Assembly (NCBI GenBank): GCA_048595745.1
Contig: CP184361.1
Strand: one strand, 5' to 3'
DNA length: 64,000 nucleotides
DNA from: Aquipseudomonas alcaligenes_A
GTDB lineage: Bacteria; Pseudomonadota; Gammaproteobacteria; Pseudomonadales; Pseudomonadaceae
The position numbers were made by a program, and so were the translations under genes. This document shows positions 26,478 to 36,421 of the stretch, piece by piece. Each line of letters starts with the position of its first letter. Position 1 is the first letter of the stretch. The notes below the pieces were generated by a model, which was not told the origin of the DNA, did no database searches, and saw only the letters and a program-made list of their open reading frames with translations.

Positions 26478-27259
26478 CAACCCATCTCCCCGGCGAAACG
26501 CCGGCTCATCTGCCGGTAGTACAGCGCCGGCGCCAGGCGCCAGAGCAGGCTGGCCAGCCAGCTGCCACGGTCGGGGAACAGGCGCTCGCGGCGCTGTTCC
26601 AGGCCCTTGAGGATTTCCTCGGCCATCCAGTCGGCGCCGCGAATCCTGCCGATGGTCGAGCGCGCGTGGCCGGCCGGCTTGCCGTCGGCGCCCAGGGCGT
26701 TGCGGTCGATCGGGGTGTCGAGGAAGCTTGGGTAGACCATCAGCAGGCCGACGCCGTCGCGCGCAAGCTCCGCGCGCAGCACCTCGAAGGCCTGGCCCAG
26801 CGCGCTCTTCGCCGCGCAGTAGCCGGCGCGGCCGAGCACCGGCATCCAGCCGGCCATCGAGCCGATGGCGGCGACCTGGCCACGGCTCTCGCGCAGCAGG
26901 CCGGCAGCGGCCAGAGTCAGCTCCAGCGGCGCGTGGTAGTCCACCGCCATGACCTTGCGGAACACGCCGGGGTCGGTACGCAGGGTCGGCGAGCGGTGGG
27001 TGATACCGGCGTTGTTGATCAGCAGGTCGAGGCGACCGAAGGCCGTACGGCAGGTCTCGACCAACTGGCCGTGCAGGGCCGCGTCGGTGATGTCGCCGGC
27101 CAGCGCCTGTACCCGTGTGCTGCCCAGTTCGGCCACCCGCGCGGCCAGGCCGGCGGCGTCGATATCGGTGAGCAGCAGGTCATCGCCACGGGCGTGGCAG
27201 GCCCGGGCCAGCGCCCAGCCGAGGCCACTGGCGGCGCCGGTGATCAGCACCGTGCTCAT
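26477..27259 (-). CDS. Short-chain dehydrogenase/reductase
   Basis: This 260-residue protein has the SDR nucleotide-binding motif TGAASGLG (residues 7-14), NNAG, and the catalytic Ser/Tyr/Lys set in GSMAGWMPVLGRAGYCAAK. The classical YxxxK is intact. It oxidises or reduces a hydroxyl/carbonyl group with NAD(P). The start at 27259 overlaps the BASS symporter stop by ATGA. Substrate must be inferred from the operon and is unknown. Confidence 0.88.
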   Translation of the reverse strand: MSTVLITGAASGLGWALARACHARGDDLLLTDIDAAGLAARVAELGSTRVQALAGDITDAALHGQLVETCRTAFGRLDLLINNAGITHRSPTLRTDPGVFRKVMAVDYHAPLELTLAAAGLLRESRGQVAAIGSMAGWMPVLGRAGYCAAKSALGQAFEVLRAELARDGVGLLMVYPSFLDTPIDRNALGADGKPAGHARSTIGRIRGADWMAEEILKGLEQRRERLFPDRGSWLASLLWRLAPALYYRQMSRRFAGEMG

Positions 27260-28173
27260 GGCGTGGCCTCCCCGGCGGGCAGGGCGAGTGGGGCGCGGCG
27301 CGACCAGTACAGGGCCAGCAACAGCCCGGCCAGCAGCTGCCAGCAGCCCCAGAAGGCGGCGATCAGCAGCATGCCGCCGGCCTGCGGGAAGAAGGTGAAG
27401 ATCAGCGCCATACCCAGCGCCGAGTTGTGGATGCCGGTCTCCAGGGTCACCGCGCGCACGTCGGCCTCGGACAGGCGCCACAGCCGGGCACACAGGTAGC
27501 CCAGGCCCAGGGCCATGGTGTTGAGGGTGACCACCAGCCAGAAGAACAGGTGGAAGTGCTCGATGAACTGCTCGACGTTCTTCACCAGGGCGCCGCCGAC
27601 GAAAGCCAGCAGCACCAGCAGGGAGAAGTGCCGCAGCGGCTTCTCCAGCTTGCGCGCGAGGTGCGGGCGACGCTTGCCCAGGGCCATGCCGGCGACCATC
27701 GGCAGGATCAGCACCAGCACCACCATGGCTAGCAGCTCCACCGGGTCGACGCTGATGGTGGTGAGCAGGGCGCGGGTCTCGGGGTTGAGCCCGGCGTAGA
27801 GGGCGAAGTTGAGTGGGGTGAAGATCCCGGCCGTGAGGCTGGACACCGCGGTGACGCTGGCGGACACGGCGACATTGCCGCGCGCCAGCCAGGTCATGAT
27901 GTTGGAGAAGGTGCCGCTGGGGCAGGTGGCGACCAGGATCATGCCCAGGGCCAGGTGCGGGTCGATCGGCAGCAGCACGGTCAGGCCGCAGGTGGCTGCC
28001 GGCAGCAGCAGGAACTGCACCAGCATGCCGATCGCCGGCGCCTTGGGCGCACGCAGGATGCGCCTGAAGTCATCGGCGCGCAGCTCCAGCGACACGCCGA
28101 ACATCATCAGGGCGATGATCGCGTTGAGGGCGATCATCGCCACTGGCGAGAACTCAAGATTGACGTTGGGCAT
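27256..28173 (-). CDS. Bile acid:sodium symporter (BASS) family transporter
   Basis: This 305-residue membrane protein has about nine hydrophobic segments. It carries the family motifs VATCPSGTFSNIMTWLARGN (residues 82-101, the first crossover region) and LETGIHNSALGMAL (second crossover region, with the conserved Glu). BASS proteins import organic anions, such as bile acids, pantoate or pyruvate, with sodium. It overlaps the monooxygenase gene by 20 bases upstream and the SDR gene downstream, so it is embedded in the operon and probably brings in the pathway substrate. Confidence 0.88.
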   Translation of the reverse strand: MPNVNLEFSPVAMIALNAIIALMMFGVSLELRADDFRRILRAPKAPAIGMLVQFLLLPAATCGLTVLLPIDPHLALGMILVATCPSGTFSNIMTWLARGNVAVSASVTAVSSLTAGIFTPLNFALYAGLNPETRALLTTISVDPVELLAMVVLVLILPMVAGMALGKRRPHLARKLEKPLRHFSLLVLLAFVGGALVKNVEQFIEHFHLFFWLVVTLNTMALGLGYLCARLWRLSEADVRAVTLETGIHNSALGMALIFTFFPQAGGMLLIAAFWGCWQLLAGLLLALYWSRRAPLALPAGEATP

Positions 28174-29497
28174 CGAACCGCTCCTCGGGTTGGCTGACGG
28201 CGGCGAGGTCGCGGCGCAGCTCGGCGATGTGCGCCTTGAGTGCGGCGCGGTAGCTGTCCTTGTGCACGTAGTAGGCCATGCGCGGCAGCTTGAGGTAGGC
28301 GTAGCCTCCGTCCAGGCGCTGGCTGGCGCGTTGCGCGATGGTCTGGCGCAGGCGTGCCGCCGAGGCGCTGCGGCGCTGCTGCTGAAGGATCGCCAGGGCC
28401 ACCAGTTCGGCCTGCTCGGCGCGGCCCTGCCAGCCCAGGCCCGAGGCCTCGATCATGCCGAGCATGAACAGGTCATCGTGCTGCGGGTGGAACACGTTGA
28501 GGTAGAGCTGCGGGGCGTCGGCTTGCGGCGGCCAGTTCAGCTCGGCGCGGTCGATGAAGGGGTAGTCGAGCTTGTATCCCGTGGCCTGCAGGATCAGGTC
28601 GTACTCGGCGCGCTCGCCATTGGCAAAGGTCACGTGCTGGCCGTCTACCGCTTTGATGTCGCCACGCGGCTGGATATCGCCGTGGCCGATATGGTGCAGC
28701 ACCAGCGAGTTCATCACCGGGTGCGACTCGTACAGGCGGTAGTCCGGGTCGGGCAGGCCGTACTGCGAAGGCTTGCCGAGCAGGGCGCGCACCAGCAGGC
28801 CGTCGACCAGCTGCTTGAGCCGGCGTGGCAGCTTGACCGCGCCGCCGAAGGTATCGGTGGGCTTGCCGAGGATGAACTTGGGCAGGAAGTGGTAGCCACG
28901 ACGCACCGACAGGTCGACCGAGCTGGCGCGGTGCACGGCATCCACGGCGATATCGCAGGCCGAGTTGCCACAACCGATCACCAGTACGCGCTTGCCGGCG
29001 AAGATCTCGGCGCTCTTGTAGGCGCTGGAGTGCAGCAGTTCGCCGGCGAAGCGGCCGGGCAGGGCCGGCTGGTTGGGCGTGTGCAGGGTGCCGTTGGCGA
29101 TCAGTACGCCGTCGAACTGCCATTCGCGCTGCACGCCCTGGCGTTCGCTGACCAGGCGCCAGCCCTGGTCCAGGCGTTCCAGGCGCACCACGCGGGTGTC
29201 GAACTGGTAGTACTGGCGCAGGCCGAAGTGGGTGGCATAGTCGCGGAAGTACTGGCCGATCTGACGGTGATGCGGGTAGGGCGGCACGTCGTCCGCCATG
29301 GGGAACTCGTCGAACGCCGTGGTGCCCTTGGACGAGATCAGGTGTGCCGATTCGTACAGCGTGCTGTGCGGGTTGGCGAAATCCCACAGGCCGCCGACAT
29401 CCGAATGCAGCTCGAAACCGACGAAGGGGATACCATGGCGCTGCAACTGGCGCGCAGCGGCCAGCCCCATGGGGCCGGCTCCAATGATGGCATGCAT
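28154..29497 (-). CDS. FAD/NADPH-dependent flavin monooxygenase (FMO/BVMO-like)
   Basis: This 447-residue flavoprotein shows an FAD-binding GAGPMG at residues 6-11. The family fingerprint FxGxxxHxxxY is present at 150-160 (FAGELLHSSAY), with a second nucleotide-binding GCGNSA at 175-180. This fingerprint marks class B flavin monooxygenases, including FMOs (N- or S-oxygenation) and Baeyer-Villiger enzymes. The ATG at 29497 is chosen because the FAD motif follows at once; upstream in-frame codons look non-conserved. It is the first gene of the operon and lies 149 bases from the divergent AraC regulator. Confidence 0.85.
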   Translation of the reverse strand: MHAIIGAGPMGLAAARQLQRHGIPFVGFELHSDVGGLWDFANPHSTLYESAHLISSKGTTAFDEFPMADDVPPYPHHRQIGQYFRDYATHFGLRQYYQFDTRVVRLERLDQGWRLVSERQGVQREWQFDGVLIANGTLHTPNQPALPGRFAGELLHSSAYKSAEIFAGKRVLVIGCGNSACDIAVDAVHRASSVDLSVRRGYHFLPKFILGKPTDTFGGAVKLPRRLKQLVDGLLVRALLGKPSQYGLPDPDYRLYESHPVMNSLVLHHIGHGDIQPRGDIKAVDGQHVTFANGERAEYDLILQATGYKLDYPFIDRAELNWPPQADAPQLYLNVFHPQHDDLFMLGMIEASGLGWQGRAEQAELVALAILQQQRRSASAARLRQTIAQRASQRLDGGYAYLKLPRMAYYVHKDSYRAALKAHIAELRRDLAAVSQPEERFDAQRQS

Positions 29498-29646
29498 GCA
29501 AGGCTCTCTCTCTATGGGCTGCGCTGCGCAGGCGTGGTACAACGCGCACCTGTCACGCTCAGCCTCGTTATTCGAGCCCAGCATAGGCAGTCATCCTCGT
29601 GCCGTAACGGCTCAATCAGGACCTCCTCCGGTTAATTCGGGACCCC

Positions 29647-30615
29647 ATGAGCAACACGCCCTCTGTCACCGTCCATTACGCCCAGGCCATCCTCCAGGCC
29701 GCCGAGCGCCTGGCCCTGCCGTTGCCGGCCGAGCTGCGCGAGCCGAGCCGCGAGGCGCGCATTCCGCTCGCGCGCCAGGACGAGCTGTGGGAGGCCTTCT
29801 GCGCGGGCGCCGGCGATCCGCTGATCGGCCTGCGCCTGGGCCATGCCCTGCAGGTCGGCCACCTGGACATGGTCGGCGCGCTGCTGATGAGCTGCGAGAC
29901 CCTGGGTGAGGCGCTGGAGGCACTGCTGGAGTACTACCCCATCGTCGGCGAGGGGGGCGAGTTCACCCTGGAAGCGGAGGGCGATCTGCTGTGCCTGGCC
30001 TATCTGCCGCACTATCAGGTGCGCCGCGAGGAGCGCGTGGAGGCGGTGCTGGCCAGCCTGGCGCACATGAGTGGCTGGATCACCGGCGAGCGGGTGCGGC
30101 CCCGGCAGGTGCGCTTCGCCCACGCGCCGCGTGCCGAGACGCCACGATACGACGAGCTGCTCGGCTGCCCGCTGGCGTTCGACGCCACGCACAACGCGCT
30201 GCTGTACGACCGTGCGGATCTCGCCGTGCCGCTGATCCAGGCCAACGCGCTGATGCGCGAGCACCTGCGCGGCCTGGCCGACAGTCTGCTCGAACGCCTG
30301 GGCCAGCAGAGCCTGGCCGCCCGTGTGCAACAGCTGCTGCGCGCCCAGCCGCGCTGGGGCAAGGAGCGTATCGCCGAGCAGCTGGAACTGAGCGGCCGCC
30401 ATCTGAACCGCAAGCTGGGCGAGGAGGGCACCAGCTTCAAGCTGCTGCGCGACCAGGTGCTGCACCAGATGGCCGAGCAGCGCCTGCGCGAGTCGCCACG
30501 GGTGGCGGAAGTGGCGGAGGGGTTGGGTTTCTCTGACGAAAGCGCATTCGCCAAGGCTTTCCGGCGCTGGAGCGGCATCACGCCGGGGCAGTTCCGCCAG
30601 GGGCTCGGCCAATGA
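29647..30615 (+). CDS. AraC-family transcriptional regulator (arabinose-binding-like N domain)
   Basis: This 322-residue regulator has an N-terminal domain of the PF12625 type found in OruR/ArgR-like and toxR-like Pseudomonas AraC proteins. C-terminal HTH repeats follow (GKERIAEQLELSGRHLNRKL and RVAEVAEGLGFSDESAFAKA, about residues 240-300). It diverges from the monooxygenase-BASS-SDR-TauE-amidohydrolase operon and most likely controls it. Its stop overlaps the start of the spermidine-synthase-like gene by ATGA, so the two are translated together. Confidence 0.88.
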   Translation: MSNTPSVTVHYAQAILQAAERLALPLPAELREPSREARIPLARQDELWEAFCAGAGDPLIGLRLGHALQVGHLDMVGALLMSCETLGEALEALLEYYPIVGEGGEFTLEAEGDLLCLAYLPHYQVRREERVEAVLASLAHMSGWITGERVRPRQVRFAHAPRAETPRYDELLGCPLAFDATHNALLYDRADLAVPLIQANALMREHLRGLADSLLERLGQQSLAARVQQLLRAQPRWGKERIAEQLELSGRHLNRKLGEEGTSFKLLRDQVLHQMAEQRLRESPRVAEVAEGLGFSDESAFAKAFRRWSGITPGQFRQGLGQ

Positions 30616-31367
30616 GCGACCTGCGCGAGGAAATTGTGCTGGAAGAGGTGCGCGACGCCTGGGGCGTGATCCGTGTGCTGGAGGTGGGCGACTACCGCTT
30701 CCTCGAGTTCGGCGAAGCCATCGAGCAGAGCTGCACCTATACCCGCGATCCGGCCTGGCTGGAATACGACTACACCCGCGCCATGCTGCTCGGCGCGCTG
30801 TGCCACGAGGCGCCGGAGAACGCCCTGTTCCTCGGCCTCGGCGGCGGCACGCTGACCCAGGCTTGCCTGAAGTTCCTCGAGCTGGAGGACGTCGAAGCCA
30901 TCGAACTGCGTCCGGATGTCCCGCGCCTGGCCATGCAGTACCTGGGGCTGGCCGATGATCCGCGCCTTTACGTGCGCATCGGCGATGCCCTGGAGCTGCT
31001 CGATAGCGCCGAGAGTTGCGACCTGCTGTTCGTCGATCTCTATACCGACACCGGCCCGGCACCCGGGCACCTGGCCTGGACATTCCTGGAGAACTGCCAG
31101 AAGCGCCTCAGCCCGGGCGGCTGGCTGGTGATCAACCAGTGGGGCAACGACGACGGCAAACCACTGGGCGCGGCGCTACTGCGTGGCCTGTTCCACCGCC
31201 ATTACTGGGAGATTCCGGTGAAGGAGGGCAACGTCATCCTGCTGGTGCCGGCCGATCTCGACCAGCCGCTGAATTTCGATGCCTTGACGGCGCGTGCCGA
31301 GGCCCTGGCGCCGCGCCTGGGCTATTCGTTGCAGCCGCTGCTGGATGTGCTGCGCCCGGCCAGCTGA
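30612..31367 (+). CDS. Spermidine-synthase-like methyltransferase-fold protein
   Basis: This 251-residue protein has a Rossmann glycine loop FLGLGGGTLT (about residues 75-84), the acidic strand end VEAIELRPDV and a later LLFVDLYTD, as in spermidine synthase-type enzymes. Whether it is an aminopropyltransferase or a methyltransferase cannot be told from sequence alone. It starts within the AraC regulator stop codon and is followed at once by a large palindromic hairpin. Confidence 0.78.
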   Translation: MSDLREEIVLEEVRDAWGVIRVLEVGDYRFLEFGEAIEQSCTYTRDPAWLEYDYTRAMLLGALCHEAPENALFLGLGGGTLTQACLKFLELEDVEAIELRPDVPRLAMQYLGLADDPRLYVRIGDALELLDSAESCDLLFVDLYTDTGPAPGHLAWTFLENCQKRLSPGGWLVINQWGNDDGKPLGAALLRGLFHRHYWEIPVKEGNVILLVPADLDQPLNFDALTARAEALAPRLGYSLQPLLDVLRPAS

Positions 31368-31371
31368 GTGG

Positions 31372-31404
31372 CCTTTCCCCTCTCCCCGCAGGAGAGGGGA
31401 AAGG
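31372..31404 (+). repeat. CTCTCCC-type hairpin, possible terminator
   Basis: A perfect 14-bp inverted repeat (CCTTTCCCCTCTCC / GGAGAGGGGAAAGG) has a 5-nt loop and lies 4 bases after the spermidine-synthase-like stop. It has no T tail, so it may be a dispersed repeat that protects the 3' end. It resembles the repeats at 23839-23862 and 61978-62003. Confidence 0.7.
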
Positions 31405-31536
31405 GGTGAGGAGCTTTCAGGCCTCAGGCGCCTGCAGCGACATCCGGCGAGGGTGTTACACACCTGAATCCAGGCCTGTCGTCGGTAGTTACACCTGTCT
31501 CGGCAAAAATCCTGCCATATCGTCAGCATTTTCCTG

Positions 31537-31749
31537 TATGATTCGCGCCCGGCCAAAACTGGCCCCGTCAATTTTTCACGAAGCTTGGCTTCGCTGCTGG
31601 TTCGCGCTGCGGACTACCCTTGACGTTTCATCCATCACGTTTTCGCAACTACCCGCTGATTGGCTGCCAGGGTGACCCAAAAGGTCCTTCACGGCGCGCG
31701 CAGCCTTTTTTGTTCCTGGGTTTTTGCGGATGCACATAGAGGCAGACCC
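31537..31749 (+). promoter_or_regulatory. Candidate promoter and long structured leader of deaD
   Basis: A TATGAT at 31537-31542 is a plausible -10 element, giving a 5' leader of about 200 bases before the deaD ATG. The leader contains several dyads, for example GGCCAAAACTGGCC at 31551-31564, and T-rich blocks. Long structured leaders are common in cold-inducible helicase genes. No -35 box is clear. The rest of the gap from 31405 holds no gene. Confidence 0.4.
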
Positions 31750-33450
<1,701 letters not shown>

Positions 33451-33468
33451 GTCCTGCCGCTGTGAGAG

Positions 33469-33493
33469 AGCCCCGCTTGTGCGGGGCTTTTTT
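33469..33493 (+). terminator. Rho-independent terminator of deaD
   Basis: An 8-bp stem AGCCCCGC/GCGGGGCT with a TTGT loop is followed by a run of T residues, 18 bases past the deaD stop. Confidence 0.9.
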
Positions 33494-33893
33494 ATGCACG
33501 GTGCTTGCGTCGGTCGATGAGCACCGCGATGGCGGCCAGCAGAATGGCCAGGCTGTAGGCGAACAGGCCGAGGTTGATGCCGAAGATCATCTTCTCCGAG
33601 CCGTCGGACAGCACCATGGAGCCGTCATAGTGGTCGCGCAGGGCGTAGGCGACGAGGAAGCCGCCGGTAACGAAGAGGGTGATCAGGCTGCTCAGGCGGA
33701 TCTCGCTCCTGAGCCAGACCAGCCACATGCTGAAGGCGCCCAGGGCGCAGTTGGTGGTCAGCTGCCAGACCTCATGCAGGCGGGCATGGGGTGTCCAGTG
33801 CGGGTTGAACACGTGACTGGCGTTGATTTCGAAGATGGGCACCACCACGGCGTAGAAGGCGATACCGACTGTGACCAGTAGCTTGGCGAACAT
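33492..33893 (-). CDS. Conserved four-helix membrane protein
   Basis: This 133-residue protein has four hydrophobic segments (about 5-24, 45-64, 70-89, 100-125) and short loops. It has conserved-looking His, Asn and Trp residues in the first periplasmic loop (NASHVFNPHWTPHARLHEVW). It looks like a small integral inner-membrane protein of a conserved Pseudomonas type; function is unknown. It is convergent with deaD and the two share the terminator region. Confidence 0.72.
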   Translation of the reverse strand: MFAKLLVTVGIAFYAVVVPIFEINASHVFNPHWTPHARLHEVWQLTTNCALGAFSMWLVWLRSEIRLSSLITLFVTGGFLVAYALRDHYDGSMVLSDGSEKMIFGINLGLFAYSLAILLAAIAVLIDRRKHRA

Positions 33894-33956
33894 GGCGACG
33901 CTTCCCTATCCCTGAAGGTGCCACCACTCTAACCAGGCATTGGGCGAAAGCCCAGT

Positions 33957-34160
33957 TCAGGCGCGCTTGGGCTCCATCTGCTCGCGCACGCTGCGCAGGT
34001 CGCAGGCGTCCTGGTTGAGCAGGTGGATGACGTTGAGCAGCTGCTGGCGCAGCACCTCGTCGCTGGTCCGCTCGGCGGCGCGCATCACCGTCAGGGCGGC
34101 GTCCTCGTTGTGGCTGGCGACCAGATCCAGGGTCTTGCGGAGGGTGCGTGTGGTGCGCAT
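33957..34160 (-). CDS. Small conserved hypothetical protein
   Basis: This 67-residue, largely helical, soluble protein (MRTTRTLRKTLDLVASHNED...) carries Arg at both ends and has no signal or membrane segment. Codon use is native. It lies alone between the four-helix membrane protein and the dioxygenase gene. No function is proposed. Confidence 0.6.
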   Translation of the reverse strand: MRTTRTLRKTLDLVASHNEDAALTVMRAAERTSDEVLRQQLLNVIHLLNQDACDLRSVREQMEPKRA

Positions 34161-34235
34161 GTCTGACGGCCTTGCTGGAAAACTGCCGGCAGCATAGGTG
34201 AAGGCTATTTCCTTTTTATTTCAGCAGCTTGCCCG

Positions 34236-35003
34236 TCAGTCGAAGCGATAGACATCCATCCCCAGCGCGCCATAGGTGAAGCCGCTGTGCACCAGGCTGA
34301 AGTGCTCACCGGCCCCCAGGGCGAAGAACAGCGGCAGCAGGTGTTCGTCGCTGGGGTGGTTGCGCACGGCGTGCGGTGCCTGACGGCGATAGTCCAGCAG
34401 GGCAGCACGGTCGTCCTGGTGCAGGCGCTCCACCATCCAGTCGCGAAACTCGCCGGCCCAGGGGGTGATCACCTCCGGGTCGGCGCGCCAGTTCAGCTCG
34501 CCCAGGTTGTGAGTGATGCTGCCGGAGCCGACCAGCAGCACGCCCTGCTCGCGCAGGCTGCGCAGGGCCTGGCCAACCCTCACTTGCAGGGCCGGGCCGG
34601 CATGACTGGGCAGGGACAGTTGCACGACCGGAATGTCGGCATCCGGGTACATCAGCATGAGCGGTACCCAGGCACCATGGTCGCGCGGGCGCTGCTCGTC
34701 GAGTTCCGTGGGCAGTTCTGCATCGATGAGCAGCTGGCGAACCTGCTGCGCCAGTTGAGGCTCCCCTGGCGCGGGGTACTGCACGGCATACAGCTCGGCG
34801 GGAAAGCCGCCGAAGTCGTGCCAGGTGCGCGGCTGCGCGGCGTTACCGACTCTTAGTTCGTAGCTTTCCCAGTGAGCGGAAACCACCAGCACCGCGCGCG
34901 GGCGTGGCAGCGCCGCAGCCAGCAGGGCCAGGGCGGGGCCGCTGGCACCTGGCTCGAGGGCGAGCATGGGGGAACCGTGGGAAATGAACAGGCTGGGCAG
35001 CAT
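34236..35003 (-). CDS. Class III extradiol dioxygenase, DODA/YgiD type
   Basis: This 255-residue LigB-family protein has the expected His residues: ISHGSPML near residue 8, VSAHWESYE near 41, and SGSITHNLGE and PSDEHLLPLFFALGAG later. Relatives include E. coli YgiD and plant DOPA 4,5-dioxygenase, which open catechol rings using a non-haem metal. The native substrate in Pseudomonas is not established. It is a single gene on this strand. Confidence 0.85.
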   Translation of the reverse strand: MLPSLFISHGSPMLALEPGASGPALALLAAALPRPRAVLVVSAHWESYELRVGNAAQPRTWHDFGGFPAELYAVQYPAPGEPQLAQQVRQLLIDAELPTELDEQRPRDHGAWVPLMLMYPDADIPVVQLSLPSHAGPALQVRVGQALRSLREQGVLLVGSGSITHNLGELNWRADPEVITPWAGEFRDWMVERLHQDDRAALLDYRRQAPHAVRNHPSDEHLLPLFFALGAGEHFSLVHSGFTYGALGMDVYRFD

Positions 35004-35102
35004 GGCGTTCTCCGGGTGTGGGTCGCCATTTTCTTGAATTGTTATGTTGATTAATAACTCAGTTTTTTTGGCGATAACATCTATTCAATCGATGGTTGGC
35101 CT

Positions 35103-36329
35103 TCAGGGCAGGTTGTCACCGAAGGCCGTCTCTATGTTGACGCCCAGGCTGATCACGCCCAGAAACTGGCCATTCAGGGGGTCGTACAAGGGAGCGGAAG
35201 CCTTGCTCTGGAAGTTCTGGGTCGAGCCGTCGTATTGGATGTCGCTGATGTGCACGTCGCCTGGCTTCAGGTCTCTGGCTTGCTTGAAATCAAGCTCATC
35301 TCCCTGCCAATAGTCACTGGTCGTCTCACTGCTGGCCACTAGTTCCCCATTGACGGCGCTGATGAACAGTTCGTTGAACAGGGGCTGGTATAGGTTCGCG
35401 ATGCCTTTCAGCAGGCTGGATGGCTTGCTGCTCAGCACGCTGCGGATCAGAGGCTTTTCATCCAGCAGCAGTTCGCCTCGCCATTGCTGGTCCAGTCGGT
35501 CAATGCTGTCCTGGCTATTGCCTTGCTGCTGTTTGTCTCGCAGGGCCTGAAGCAGGTCGGGATGGTAGGCCCAGCGGTCGATGTGCTGGCTGATCAGCTG
35601 ATGAAGATAGGTCTGCTCTTCGTCGCTCAGAGGGGTGCCGGGCGGAGCGCAGCTCTCTACCTGTTGGTTGAATGTTTTCAGGAAGTCAGGCTGTTCGTCC
35701 AGAAAGGAGCGCGAGAAGTAGACACCCAGCGGTGAATAGCGCACGAAGCGTTGGAGTAACGGGCGCTGCCAGTGCTTCTGTGGCGGCAGGCTGTCCATGA
35801 CATGGCTGTCAGCCAGCAGCAGGTCGATACGTCCACGGTGTAGCAGGTCGACCAACTGCTCCAGGCGCGTGACCTTCTGCGCCACGGGAATGCCGCGTGC
35901 CTCCAGCCAGGTCAGGCTGTTGCTGCCAAGCACGCTGCCGATGCGCAGATGGCGATCCCAGATGGGGCGGTTCAGAACATGTGGGTCCAGGGCGTACCAG
36001 TACCACTTCTCAACCAGTAATGGCGCGGAGAGTTCGGCATAGCCGTCTACCTGGCTGTCGGGCGCGGAGCTGAAGAAGCCATCCGCAGTGCGCTGGCTCA
36101 CGTTGTGCCTGGCCCGGCTCAGGGAGGTCAGCTTGATGTCATAGGGGCGTTGGAGTCGGTCGAAGATGCATTGCAGTACGTCGACGGAAAGGCCCCGCAG
36201 CTCGCCTTTCATCACGACTTGGTAGGGTTCTTCTGCACTGGTGTTGAGACGGACGGGCAGGGTGTCGGCTGTTTCCGCATTGGCCCAGCTGGTCAGCAGT
36301 AGAAGGCCGATGAGTAGGCGACTGGACAT
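35103..36329 (-). CDS. Periplasmic binding protein fused to a cache-like domain
   Basis: This 408-residue exported protein has a signal peptide (MSSRLLIGLLLLTSWANA). Residues about 25-235 form a family-3 solute-binding domain: PYQVVMKGELRGLSVDVLQC and later FKTFNQQVESC. The C-terminal ~150 residues (ELFISAVNGELVASSETTSD, DIQYDGSTQNFQSKASAPLY, GQFLGVISLGVNIE) look like a single-cache sensor domain of the type normally found in kinases and chemoreceptors. No transmembrane or output domain follows, so the protein would be wholly periplasmic. No transporter genes lie next to it. It is monocistronic. Confidence 0.75.
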   Translation of the reverse strand: MSSRLLIGLLLLTSWANAETADTLPVRLNTSAEEPYQVVMKGELRGLSVDVLQCIFDRLQRPYDIKLTSLSRARHNVSQRTADGFFSSAPDSQVDGYAELSAPLLVEKWYWYALDPHVLNRPIWDRHLRIGSVLGSNSLTWLEARGIPVAQKVTRLEQLVDLLHRGRIDLLLADSHVMDSLPPQKHWQRPLLQRFVRYSPLGVYFSRSFLDEQPDFLKTFNQQVESCAPPGTPLSDEEQTYLHQLISQHIDRWAYHPDLLQALRDKQQQGNSQDSIDRLDQQWRGELLLDEKPLIRSVLSSKPSSLLKGIANLYQPLFNELFISAVNGELVASSETTSDYWQGDELDFKQARDLKPGDVHISDIQYDGSTQNFQSKASAPLYDPLNGQFLGVISLGVNIETAFGDNLP

Positions 36330-36380
36330 GAAGATCTCAAGTGCGTCGGGCTTGTCTCCAGTCTAGGCGGCGGCAAAGAA

Positions 36381-36406
36381 AAAAGGCGACCGGAAGGTCG
36401 CCTTTT
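36381..36406 (-). terminator. Rho-independent terminator of htpX
   Basis: A perfect 11-bp inverted repeat AAAAGGCGACC/GGTCGCCTTTT with a GGAA loop is followed on the minus strand by a T-rich run, 16 bases after the htpX stop. Confidence 0.88.
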
Positions 36407-36421
36407 CACCGAAGCCTGAGA

